Assembly: GCA_044238845.1 (NCBI GenBank)
Contig: JBIICN010000056.1
Location: forward strand, 1-19,720
Direction of reading: 5' to 3'
DNA: 19,720 nt
Source of the DNA: UBA4416 sp044238845
GTDB taxonomy: Bacteria; Bacteroidota; Bacteroidia; B-17B0; Aurantibacillaceae
Shown: positions 1 to 6,907 of the stretch, in pieces
Position numbering within the stretch: position 1 is the first letter of the stretch
Layout of the letters: the number at the start of each line of letters is the position of its first letter
Made by a program: the position numbers and the translations under genes
The notes under the pieces: model-generated
The model's database searches: none
What the model was told of the DNA's origin: nothing
The model's input: only the letters and a program-made list of their open reading frames with translations

Positions 1-49
1 AATACATAAATTATTATAACTATGACAGAATAAAACTTAATCTAAAAGG

Positions 50-78
50 AATGAGCCCGATACAATATCGAGCTCATT
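50..78. terminator. Imperfect hairpin, possible end of an upstream gene
   Basis: AATGAGC (50-56) pairs with GCTCATT (72-78) and CGATA (58-62) pairs with TATCG (66-70), with one C/A mismatch between the arms and a CAA loop. There is no clean T run on the + strand side; the reverse strand is followed by CCTTTT. It could terminate a gene on either side or be a structured leader element. The rest of 1-245 holds no gene I can support. Confidence 0.4.
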
Positions 79-206
79 ATTATCCAAACTAATTTATAAA
101 TTTGTCTAAACTTTTGGGTTCAGTCTAAAGGGTAACCTTTTTTAGTACTTAATATTTTTTATCGTTTGTAAAAACTACCACATAAGCAATAAATAATCTC
201 ATAAAA

Positions 207-220
207 CTGATTTATGTCAT
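207..220. promoter_or_regulatory. Crp/Fnr-type palindrome upstream of the oxidase genes
   Basis: CTGATTTATGTCAT is a near-palindrome that differs in three positions from the perfect ATGACTTAAGTCAT at 4714-4727. Four bases later comes TAATTTTG (224-231), a match to the Bacteroidota -7 box TAnnTTTG, and the start codon at 246. I see no good -33 box. The palindrome sits where -33 and -7 would be bridged, a position more compatible with repression than activation. That it binds the regulator at 11737-12372 is inference. Confidence 0.5.
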
Positions 221-245
221 ATGTAATTTTGAAAAAAATTATATT

Positions 246-2087
246 ATGGCAACCAATAGTAATTCAATTCCAAATCAAAGCCTTGTATCTATTGATAATT
301 CAGTAGAAAATGAGGTACATCTTCTTAAAGAAGATTCGTTTGTTAAACGTTATATCTTTAGCACAGATCATAAAGTAATTGCTAAACAGTATTTAATTAC
401 AGCTATAATTATTGCAGTCATCGCGATGATTATGTCTATTGTATTTCGTTTACAGTTAGCATGGCCAGGCGAAAAGTTTGCTTTTATAAATGCTATTATG
501 GGAGACAAATGGGGAAAAGATGGAATTTTGAGCCCAGATGCATATTTAACATTAGTGACAATACATGGAACATTAATGATATTTTTTGTTTTAACAGCTG
601 GTTTAAGTGGCACATTTAGTAATTTATTAATTCCACTTCAAATTGGAGCTAGAGATATGGCATCTGGTTTTATGAACATGTTGTCCTTTTGGTTGTTCTT
701 TTTAGCAAGTGTTATTATGATAGGATCTTTATTTGTAGAATCAGGTGGGGCATCTGCTGGTTGGACAGTTTATCCGCCTTTAAGTGCATTACCTCAAGCC
801 ATTCCTGGCTCGGGCTTGGGAATGACTTTGTGGTTAGTAAGTATGGTTATTTTTATTGCCTCTACATTATTAGGTGGTATAAATTATATTGTAACAATTA
901 TAAATTTAAGAGCAAAAGGAATGAAGATGACAAGAATGCCATTAACCATGTGGTCATTTTTAGTTGCTTCTATTTTAGGCTTGTTATCTTTTCCAGTTTT
1001 ATTAGGAGCAGAAACATTATTATTATTTGATCGATCTTTTGGTACATCTTTTTATTTATCGGATATTTTTATTGGAGGTAAACCTCTTGATAATGTGGGA
1101 GGTAGTCCTATTTTGTATGAACATTTATTTTGGTTTTTAGGTCATCCCGAAGTGTATATTGTATTTTTGCCTGCACTCGGTATAATTTCTGAGGTAATTG
1201 CTACACAATCTCGTAAGCCAATTTTTGGTTATAGAGCCATGATAGGTTCGATACTTGCTATTGGTTTTTTATCGTTTATTGTTTGGGGACATCACATGTT
1301 TTTAACAGGCATGAACCCATTCTTAGGATCAGTATTTGTGTTTACAACCCTTTTAATTGCCATACCATCAGCGGTTAAAGTGTTTAATTACATTACAACT
1401 TTATGGAAAGGAAATATTCAATATTCACCAGCAATGCTATTTTCTATCGGAGGCGTATCTGCTATTATTACTGGAGGAATTACTGGTATTATTTTAGCAG
1501 ATTCAACGTTAGATATTACGGTTCATGATACTTATTTTGTGGTTGCTCACTTTCATATTATCATGGGAGTATTTTCAATATTCGGAATGTTAGCTGGTGT
1601 ATATCATTGGTTTCCTAAATTATTTGGAAGAATGATGAATAAAAAAATGGGTTATTTACATTTTTGGACAACTTTTGTATCGGCCTATGGCGTATTTTTT
1701 CCAATGCATTTTTTAGGAACTGCTGGTGTACCACGTCGTTACTATTCAAATAGTGCTTTCCCAATGTTTGATAATTTAGTGGATTTGAATATCATAGTAA
1801 CGGTATTTGCAATCATTGCTGCTTTTGCTCAAATTAGTTTTCTAGTTAACTTTGTATATAGTTTATTTAGAGGCGAAAAGGCAACACAAAATCCTTGGAA
1901 AGCTAATACGTTAGAATGGACAACACCAGTTGAGCATATTCATGGAAATTGGCCAGGTAATTTGCCAGTTGTTCATCGTTGGGCGTATGACTATAGTAAG
2001 CCAGGGAAAAATGAAGATTTTGTTTTACAAACCGAACCTTTAGAAGAAGGTGAGTCAGATGAAGGAAATTCAAAAATTAAACATTAA
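246..2087 (+). CDS. ctaD: Heme-copper (aa3-type) cytochrome c oxidase subunit I
   Basis: Catalytic subunit of an A-type respiratory oxidase in the inner membrane, reducing O2 with electrons from cytochrome c and pumping protons. Visible landmarks are the low-spin heme ligands H107 and H437, heme a3 ligand H435, and the CuB ligands H300, H349 and H350. Tyrosine Y304, which cross-links to the CuB histidine in this family, is in HPEVY. Both proton channels are intact: D137, N144 and E302 for the D channel, K378 for the K channel. The 613-residue length is normal for Bacteroidota. The downstream gene starts 11 bases after the stop, so the two are likely cotranscribed. Subunits II and III are not in this window. 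The position just ahead of sulfur genes, with a matching upstream palindrome, suggests it takes electrons from sulfur oxidation (inference). Confidence 0.97.
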   Translation: MATNSNSIPNQSLVSIDNSVENEVHLLKEDSFVKRYIFSTDHKVIAKQYLITAIIIAVIAMIMSIVFRLQLAWPGEKFAFINAIMGDKWGKDGILSPDAYLTLVTIHGTLMIFFVLTAGLSGTFSNLLIPLQIGARDMASGFMNMLSFWLFFLASVIMIGSLFVESGGASAGWTVYPPLSALPQAIPGSGLGMTLWLVSMVIFIASTLLGGINYIVTIINLRAKGMKMTRMPLTMWSFLVASILGLLSFPVLLGAETLLLFDRSFGTSFYLSDIFIGGKPLDNVGGSPILYEHLFWFLGHPEVYIVFLPALGIISEVIATQSRKPIFGYRAMIGSILAIGFLSFIVWGHHMFLTGMNPFLGSVFVFTTLLIAIPSAVKVFNYITTLWKGNIQYSPAMLFSIGGVSAIITGGITGIILADSTLDITVHDTYFVVAHFHIIMGVFSIFGMLAGVYHWFPKLFGRMMNKKMGYLHFWTTFVSAYGVFFPMHFLGTAGVPRRYYSNSAFPMFDNLVDLNIIVTVFAIIAAFAQISFLVNFVYSLFRGEKATQNPWKANTLEWTTPVEHIHGNWPGNLPVVHRWAYDYSKPGKNEDFVLQTEPLEEGESDEGNSKIKH

Positions 2088-2098
2088 AATTAATTATC

Positions 2099-2818
2099 AT
2101 GGATATTTTAAATGCTTTACATAGCCAAAGAGAAAAAAACATTGAGTTTCAGCAAAATAATTTACTGAAAGAAGCTTACTCTATTTTAAAAGGGGATGTA
2201 TCTGATGTTAAAAAATCATCAGTTAATTTTTTTAACCATCAAAATGAGTCTATTTTGGCTGCTAAACCATTGGTTTTAGATACTAATAGGTTTTTTTTAA
2301 TTAACGATATCAAAAGTGTTTGCATCGATTTCCGTTTACGATTTTTAGATAAGAAGTTTTACAGATCAGAATTGCCCTATGATGCTCATATAAAATTAAC
2401 GGCTTTTGAAATTGAAATTGGAGTGCCAGTATCTTTTAAAATTTTAACGGAAGCTCATAATTTTAAATCAACTTATTCTCATACGCAACAATTGTTATTT
2501 GCTGATTTAGGAAATGGAGAATTTTATTTTATTCATAAATGGGGAAATGAATTCAGTAATTTGAGAAAGTACGCTGCAATGCCTTATAAAAACATAGAGG
2601 TTTTGTTTGCCATCATTTTAGTGGCATCATCTGTTTTTACAATTATTACTCCAACAAATTTTATCACCTCAAAACCTAATATCGATTACTTTTCAATGAT
2701 AAGATTGGCTTTCTTCTTTTGGTGTATCGTTGCATTATCCGCCTTGTTTATGTATTACATCGTCGCCATTAGAAAAGGAATGAATAGTTCAGAATGGGAT
2801 AATCCATCTTTTATGTAA
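2099..2818 (+). CDS. Hypothetical protein with two C-terminal membrane helices
   Basis: I do not recognise this 239-residue protein. It has a soluble, mixed-charge N-terminal domain (about 1-160) and two hydrophobic helices (about 166-185 and 201-225), ending in a short polar tail SEWDNPSFM. No signal peptide, metal-binding cysteine cluster or known catalytic motif is visible. It lies 11 bases after the oxidase subunit I gene and is followed at once by a terminator. It is therefore probably made together with subunit I and may assist or accompany the oxidase. It does not resemble subunit II: there is no CuA motif. Accessory function is inference from position only. Confidence 0.8.
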   Translation: MDILNALHSQREKNIEFQQNNLLKEAYSILKGDVSDVKKSSVNFFNHQNESILAAKPLVLDTNRFFLINDIKSVCIDFRLRFLDKKFYRSELPYDAHIKLTAFEIEIGVPVSFKILTEAHNFKSTYSHTQQLLFADLGNGEFYFIHKWGNEFSNLRKYAAMPYKNIEVLFAIILVASSVFTIITPTNFITSKPNIDYFSMIRLAFFFWCIVALSALFMYYIVAIRKGMNSSEWDNPSFM

Positions 2819-2824
2819 ATCATT

Positions 2825-2850
2825 AAGGAGACAATTTAGTCTCCTTTTTT
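2825..2850 (+). terminator. Rho-independent terminator after the oxidase pair
   Basis: AAGGAGAC (2825-2832) and GTCTCCTT (2839-2846) form a perfect 8-bp stem with a six-base loop AATTTA, running into a T6 tract. It separates the oxidase transcript from the persulfide dioxygenase unit. Confidence 0.9.
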
Positions 2851-2904
2851 ATTATGTAACCTTTGTTACTTAAGATTCATCCTTTTAAAAATTTACGTCA
2901 AAAA

Positions 2905-2918
2905 CTGACTTTACTCAT
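2905..2918. promoter_or_regulatory. Crp/Fnr-type palindrome upstream of the persulfide dioxygenase unit
   Basis: CTGACTTTACTCAT differs from the perfect palindrome at 4714-4727 in three positions. Its centre lies about 30 bases before GAACTTTG (2941-2948), a one-mismatch -7 box. That would place it near -42 from the expected start of transcription, the usual site for a class II Crp/Fnr activator. The first start codon follows at 2975. The promoter geometry is inferred. Confidence 0.45.
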
Positions 2919-2974
2919 ATTTATTTCCCACTTGCTAACCGAACTTTGTCTCGTTAATCATTAAATTTTAAATC

Positions 2975-3118
2975 ATGTTATCAACCATCGTTTTTATAGT
3001 CGTACTTCTTCACTTAGGTGCAGGTTTTGGATATTTAATTTATAAATTATCTCCTTCAAAAAAAGTAATTGATACGACGATTGATAATAATAAAACCCAT
3101 CCTATTAATAAACTATAA
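2975..3118 (+). CDS. Small single-helix membrane protein
   Basis: A 47-residue open frame begins MLSTIVFIVV and holds one hydrophobic stretch (about 3-25) followed by a polar tail rich in Lys, Asp and Asn. It is too short to recognise. Support comes from its place right after a plausible promoter and Crp/Fnr-like box, its normal codon use, and its membrane-protein pattern. It precedes a 9-residue cysteine peptide and the persulfide dioxygenase gene with no terminator between, so it is probably cotranscribed with both. Function unknown; it could be a small subunit or membrane tether. Confidence 0.6.
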   Translation: MLSTIVFIVVLLHLGAGFGYLIYKLSPSKKVIDTTIDNNKTHPINKL

Positions 3119-3128
3119 AGTAATTGTT

Positions 3129-3158
3129 ATGAGTAAATGTGGAAGCAGATGTCCTTAA
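3129..3158 (+). CDS. Possible 9-residue peptide MSKCGSRCP
   Basis: A minimal open frame, ATG to TAA, encodes MSKCGSRCP with two cysteines in a CxxxC arrangement. It lies ten bases after the stop of the 47-residue protein and 61 bases before the persulfide dioxygenase gene. A frame this short can arise by chance. The cysteine content in front of a sulfur gene makes a redox-active microprotein or a cysteine-sensing leader peptide conceivable, but neither is shown. Confidence 0.25.
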   Translation: MSKCGSRCP

Positions 3159-3219
3159 CTTTTTTTAATAAGTAAGGCATCATAAAAAAAAGAATATAAA
3201 AAATTAAAAAATTGAAATA

Positions 3220-4638
3220 ATGAAAGTAGAACAAATTTATACAGGATGTATTGCTCATGCAGCATACTATTTAGAAAATAACGGTGAAGCGGCAATCTTC
3301 GATCCATTACGCGAAGTTCAGCCTTATATGGATAAAGCAAAAAAAGATAATGCTAAAATTAAATATGTGTTTGAAACACACTTTCATGCGGATTTTGTGA
3401 GCGGACATTTAGATTTAATGAAGCATGCTGGTGCTGAAATCGTTTTTGGTCCAACAGCAAAACCTGTTTATAAAGCAACTACTGCTGAAGACGGTCAAAT
3501 CTTTAAAGTAGGTAATTATAGTGTGAAAGTAATTCATACACCTGGTCATACCATGGAAAGTACTACTTACTTACTAATTGATGAAAACGGTAAAGAACAT
3601 GGTATTATCAGTGGAGATACTTTGTTTATTGGAGATGTTGGTCGCCCTGATTTAGCGCAGCATGTGATTGCTGATTTAACTGAAGAGAAATTAGCAGGTC
3701 ATTTATTTGATTCGTTACGTAATAAAATTATGCCTTTAAGTGATGATTTAATTGTATATCCAAATCATGGCGCAGGAAGTGCTTGTGGTAAGAATATGAG
3801 TAAGGAAACAACAGATACTTTGGGGAATCAAAAGAAAGTAAATTACGCCTTGAATCCTAAGCTAACTAAGGAAGAATTCATTAAAGAAATTTTAACTGGA
3901 TTAGTGCCGCCTCCGGGTTATTTCCCTCAAAATGTATTAATGAATATAAAGGGTTATGAAAGTATTGATACCGTGATGCAAAAAGGTTCAAGAGCTTTAT
4001 CAGTGGTTGAATTTGAAGTGGCGGCTAATGAAACACAGGCTTTAATTATTGATACGCGTAAACCGCAAGATTTTAATAAAGGGTTTATTCCTAATTCGGT
4101 TAATATTGGTATTGATGGTAGTTTTGCAACTTGGGTTGGAACATTAATTCCAAGTGTAAAACAAGAACTATTAATTGTGGCAGATGCAGGAAGAGAAGAA
4201 GAAGTGATTACTCGCTTAGCTCGTGTTGGCTACGATAATGCTTTAGGATTTTTGAAAGGTGGATTTGATACATGGAAAGCAGCTAATAAAGATATTGATC
4301 AAATTCATTCGGTGAGTTCGGAAGAATTATCTGAAATTAGTAAGAGAGAACAAGTAAACATTATTGATGCCAGAAAAGCAAGTGAATACAGCAGCGAACA
4401 CGTTGTAGATGCGATGAATGCTCCTTTAGATTTTATTAATGATAGCATGGCTAAAATTGATAAAGATAAAAAGTACTATGTGCATTGTGCTTCTGGTTAT
4501 CGTTCTATGGTTTTTATTTCGATTTTGAAGGCTCGAGGATACAATAACTTAATTGATGTGACTGGAGGATTTAATGCTTTAAAAGCAAGTAATATGTTTA
4601 AGGTAACAGATTACGTTTGTCCATCAACCTTGTTATAG
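3220..4638 (+). CDS. CstB-like persulfide dioxygenase with two rhodanese domains
   Basis: A 472-residue cytoplasmic fusion. Residues 1-230 are a metallo-beta-lactamase fold with THFHAD (H54, H56, D58), H110 in HTPGH and D133. By analogy with ETHE1-type persulfide dioxygenases, H54, H110 and D133 are the expected Fe(II) ligands. Residues about 255-360 are a rhodanese fold whose active-loop cysteine is missing (loop near ADAGRE, 321-326), so it is probably catalytically dead. Residues about 365-465 are a second rhodanese with the active loop CASGYRS (C423). This order, dioxygenase, pseudo-rhodanese, rhodanese, matches CstB of staphylococci, which turns low-molecular-weight persulfides into thiosulfate. 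The neighbours fit a role in making thiosulfate for the genes downstream. Substrate is inferred from the family; a BLH-type name would be an alternative. Confidence 0.88.
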   Translation: MKVEQIYTGCIAHAAYYLENNGEAAIFDPLREVQPYMDKAKKDNAKIKYVFETHFHADFVSGHLDLMKHAGAEIVFGPTAKPVYKATTAEDGQIFKVGNYSVKVIHTPGHTMESTTYLLIDENGKEHGIISGDTLFIGDVGRPDLAQHVIADLTEEKLAGHLFDSLRNKIMPLSDDLIVYPNHGAGSACGKNMSKETTDTLGNQKKVNYALNPKLTKEEFIKEILTGLVPPPGYFPQNVLMNIKGYESIDTVMQKGSRALSVVEFEVAANETQALIIDTRKPQDFNKGFIPNSVNIGIDGSFATWVGTLIPSVKQELLIVADAGREEEVITRLARVGYDNALGFLKGGFDTWKAANKDIDQIHSVSSEELSEISKREQVNIIDARKASEYSSEHVVDAMNAPLDFINDSMAKIDKDKKYYVHCASGYRSMVFISILKARGYNNLIDVTGGFNALKASNMFKVTDYVCPSTLL

Positions 4639-4658
4639 TTTTTCATATATTACTTGTT

Positions 4659-4685
4659 AAAAGCGGCTATTTGGCCGCTTTTTTT
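4659..4685 (+). terminator. Rho-independent terminator after the persulfide dioxygenase
   Basis: AAGCGGC (4661-4667) pairs with GCCGCTT (4674-4680); the flanking A4659-A4660 extend the stem against T4681-T4682. The loop is TATTTG and a T7 tract follows. It marks the end of the 2975-4638 transcript. Confidence 0.9.
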
Positions 4686-4713
4686 GTTGTGTAACATTTG
4701 TAACCGTTAAAAA

Positions 4714-4727
4714 ATGACTTAAGTCAT
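4714..4727. promoter_or_regulatory. Perfect palindrome ATGACTTAAGTCAT, likely Crp/Fnr operator
   Basis: A 14-bp perfect palindrome with TGAC/GTCA half-sites typical of Crp/Fnr-family operators. It abuts TAACTTTG (4727-4734), an exact -7 box, and lies 27 bases before the start codon of the rhodanese gene. If that -7 box is used, the operator covers the core promoter and would repress when occupied. The regulator encoded at 11737-12372 at the end of the same unit is the natural candidate (inference). Confidence 0.6.
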
Positions 4728-4754
4728 AACTTTGTGTCATAAAAACGAAATACT

Positions 4755-5063
4755 ATGTTATCAATATTCAAAAATTTATTTAAGTCTACTACAGTTGATT
4801 TAGCTCAATTGATTAAAGATGGAGCTGTGATTGTGGATGTAAGAAGCAAGGCAGAGTTTGCAACAGGGCATGTAAAAGGCTCTATTAACATTCCATTAGA
4901 ACAAGTAGGAGCAAATGTAGATAAGTTAAAAGCTTATAATCATGTGATTACATGTTGCAGAAGCGGAAACAGAAGTGGAATGGCAAAGCGTACTTTGGAA
5001 TCCAAAGGCTTAAAAAATGTAACTAACGGCGGAAGCTGGCAAAATGTTAATCAATACAAATAA
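4755..5063 (+). CDS. Single-domain rhodanese (sulfurtransferase)
   Basis: A 102-residue protein consisting of one rhodanese fold. The active loop is CRSGNRS with the catalytic cysteine C68 (C67 just before it), after the usual VDVR (27-30) and GHVKGSINIP (38-47) motifs. Such proteins move sulfane sulfur between thiosulfate or persulfides and acceptor thiols. No signal peptide is clear; the short hydrophobic start MLSIFKNLF may be only a helix. It is the first gene of the long sulfur operon, three bases ahead of the UspA gene. It probably supplies or accepts cytoplasmic persulfide sulfur in concert with the dioxygenase upstream. Partner identity is inferred. Confidence 0.92.
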   Translation: MLSIFKNLFKSTTVDLAQLIKDGAVIVDVRSKAEFATGHVKGSINIPLEQVGANVDKLKAYNHVITCCRSGNRSGMAKRTLESKGLKNVTNGGSWQNVNQYK

Positions 5064-5066
5064 ATT

Positions 5067-5903
5067 ATGGAATCATTAAAAGTATTAATCCCAACAGACT
5101 TTTCGGTTCAAGCAGAGTATGCTTACCTAATGGTGAAAAAACTGGAAGAGAAAATTCCTGTTGAAATTCATTTTATACATGTATTAGGTGTGCCTGATAC
5201 TGTAACCATGGACAAAAATGGAAATATTCAAACCTGTGGCGAAATTAGTGTTGATTATGTTGTTTCTCAAAAAACAATTGCTGAACGAAAATTGAATAAT
5301 CTAAAAACATTATACGGGGCTGATATTCAATCTCATTTAGAGTTAGGTAAGTTAACTGAGAAAATAGTTTCTTATGCTCAATCCAATCATTTTGATTTAA
5401 TTGTGATGGGAACAAAAGGTTCTTGGGGTTTAAAGGAAAAATTATCTGGCTCCGAAACACAAATGATTGCTCGTCAATCAACCGTTCCATTGTTATCACT
5501 CATGTGTGATCGCTCGGATTTAATTATTGAACATATTTTATTAGTTCATGATTTCTCCAATCCAAAGAATGAAAACTTAGCATTGCTTCATAAATTAATC
5601 AAAGCGTTCAATACGAAAGTACATTTATTGCAAATATCAAAAGATACTTCTGAAGTAAATAAAGCCGCTGTATTTTCAAAAATGGATGAGTTTGCTTTAG
5701 CTAATCATATTTCAAATTTTGAAATGCACGTATTAAAAGATACGGATGTTGAAAATGGAGTGATTCATTTTAATCAAATGCAAGAGATGGATATTATTTG
5801 TATTGGTACGCATGGTAAAGGTGGGTTATTTCACCATAGTGCTACCGAAAAATTAATCAATCATTTATTTAAACCTATTATTTCTTACCATTTAAAAAAT
5901 TAA
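5067..5903 (+). CDS. Tandem universal stress protein (UspA family)
   Basis: A 278-residue protein with two Usp domains (about 1-147 and 152-278). The first has the full nucleotide-binding pattern G-x2-G-x9-G-S (G115, G118, G128, S129). The second has GTHG (247-250), but the later Gly is replaced, leaving Ala-Thr at 259-260, so only the N-terminal half is likely to bind ATP. It sits three bases after the rhodanese and five before the YeeE-like permease, deep in the operon. Tandem UspA proteins often accompany redox and respiratory genes in Bacteroidota. A role in sensing energy state or oxidative stress during sulfur oxidation is plausible but not shown. Confidence 0.9.
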   Translation: MESLKVLIPTDFSVQAEYAYLMVKKLEEKIPVEIHFIHVLGVPDTVTMDKNGNIQTCGEISVDYVVSQKTIAERKLNNLKTLYGADIQSHLELGKLTEKIVSYAQSNHFDLIVMGTKGSWGLKEKLSGSETQMIARQSTVPLLSLMCDRSDLIIEHILLVHDFSNPKNENLALLHKLIKAFNTKVHLLQISKDTSEVNKAAVFSKMDEFALANHISNFEMHVLKDTDVENGVIHFNQMQEMDIICIGTHGKGGLFHHSATEKLINHLFKPIISYHLKN

Positions 5904-5908
5904 TTACT

Positions 5909-6466
5909 ATGTTAGAATTTATTCAACAACCATGGACATGGTGGGTATCTGGCGCTCTTATTTCTGCCATTATGTTCCTTTTAATTTTCTTCGGACAGTC
6001 CTTTGGATTTTCGGCTAACTTAAGAACCATTTGTTCGGCTGCTGGTGGCGGAAAATTTGTAAAGTTTTTCGATTTTAATTGGCGCTCTCAAATTTGGAAC
6101 TTAGTATTTTTAATCGGAGCTGTATTAGGAGGTTTTATTGCTAGTCATTTTTTATCAGACGGTAATCCAGTTCAAATTTCAGAAAACACCATTGCTGATT
6201 TATCAAAATTAGGAATATCAGCTCCAACATCAGCACAACCAGATGAGTTATTTAGTATTGAATCATTATTCACTTTAAAAGGATTTTTAATTCTAGCAAT
6301 AGGTGGAATAATGGTTGGCTTTGGTTCTCGTTACGCTGGCGGTTGTACCTCAGGTCACGCTATTAGTGGATTATCTGATTTACAATTACCATCATTAATT
6401 GCCGTGATAGGCTTTTTCATTGGTGGCTTATTAATGACTTTTGTTTTACTTCCTTTAATATTATAA
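5909..6466 (+). CDS. YeeE/YedE-family sulfur permease, first half (PmpA-like)
   Basis: A 185-residue inner-membrane protein with hydrophobic helices near 12-34, 62-82, 123-143 and 160-184. It carries the family motif RYAGGCTSGH (141-150) with the conserved cysteine C146; a second cysteine is C42. In the thiosulfate transporter TsuA/YeeE such membrane cysteines pass thiosulfate or persulfide sulfur through the membrane. Here the transporter is split into two short genes, this one and the next 13 bases on, as in PmpA/PmpB pairs found near sulfur genes. Placement beside rhodaneses fits import of sulfane sulfur or thiosulfate; direction and substrate are inferred. Confidence 0.9.
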   Translation: MLEFIQQPWTWWVSGALISAIMFLLIFFGQSFGFSANLRTICSAAGGGKFVKFFDFNWRSQIWNLVFLIGAVLGGFIASHFLSDGNPVQISENTIADLSKLGISAPTSAQPDELFSIESLFTLKGFLILAIGGIMVGFGSRYAGGCTSGHAISGLSDLQLPSLIAVIGFFIGGLLMTFVLLPLIL

Positions 6467-6479
6467 ATACTACTATAAC

Positions 6480-6893
6480 ATGAAACTATTAAAATTTTTA
6501 GTACTAGGTACTTTGTTCGGAATTGTGATGGCTAAATCAGAAGCATTCTCTTGGTTTAGAATTCAAGAAATGTTCCGCTTTCAAGCTTTCCATATGTATG
6601 GCATTATAGGAACTGCTGTAACACTTGGAGTGATTGGTGTTGCTTTAATAAAAAAATATAACCTAAGAGATGTCAAAGGAAATCCAATTTTATTTTATCC
6701 AAAAGATAAATCCACCATGCGTTACCTAATTGGTGGAACTATTTTTGGATTAGGCTGGGCTTTAAGTGGAGCATGCCCAGGACCAATGGTTGTTAATATT
6801 GGTTATGGATATATTGCAATGATTGTTGTATTTTTATTTGCCATTGTTGGCACTTATTTATACGGAGCAATAAAAGATAAATTACCTCACTAA
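6480..6893 (+). CDS. YeeE/YedE-family sulfur permease, second half (PmpB-like)
   Basis: A 137-residue membrane protein with helices near 4-18, 38-57, 82-98 and 108-130 and the motif GWALSGACPGP, holding the conserved cysteine C99. It matches the short YeeE/YedE half (DUF6691 type) that pairs with a PmpA-like partner. Together the two genes give the two cysteine-bearing repeats of a complete YeeE channel. The stop lies 14 bases before the cytochrome c gene, so import and oxidation are encoded together. The exact sulfur species carried is unknown. Confidence 0.9.
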   Translation: MKLLKFLVLGTLFGIVMAKSEAFSWFRIQEMFRFQAFHMYGIIGTAVTLGVIGVALIKKYNLRDVKGNPILFYPKDKSTMRYLIGGTIFGLGWALSGACPGPMVVNIGYGYIAMIVVFLFAIVGTYLYGAIKDKLPH

Positions 6894-6907
6894 TTTAAAA
6901 TGACGTT

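Noticed and set aside
3155..3340. Reverse-strand frame of 61 residues
   Set aside because: It overlaps the dioxygenase gene antisense and shows no protein-like pattern of its own.
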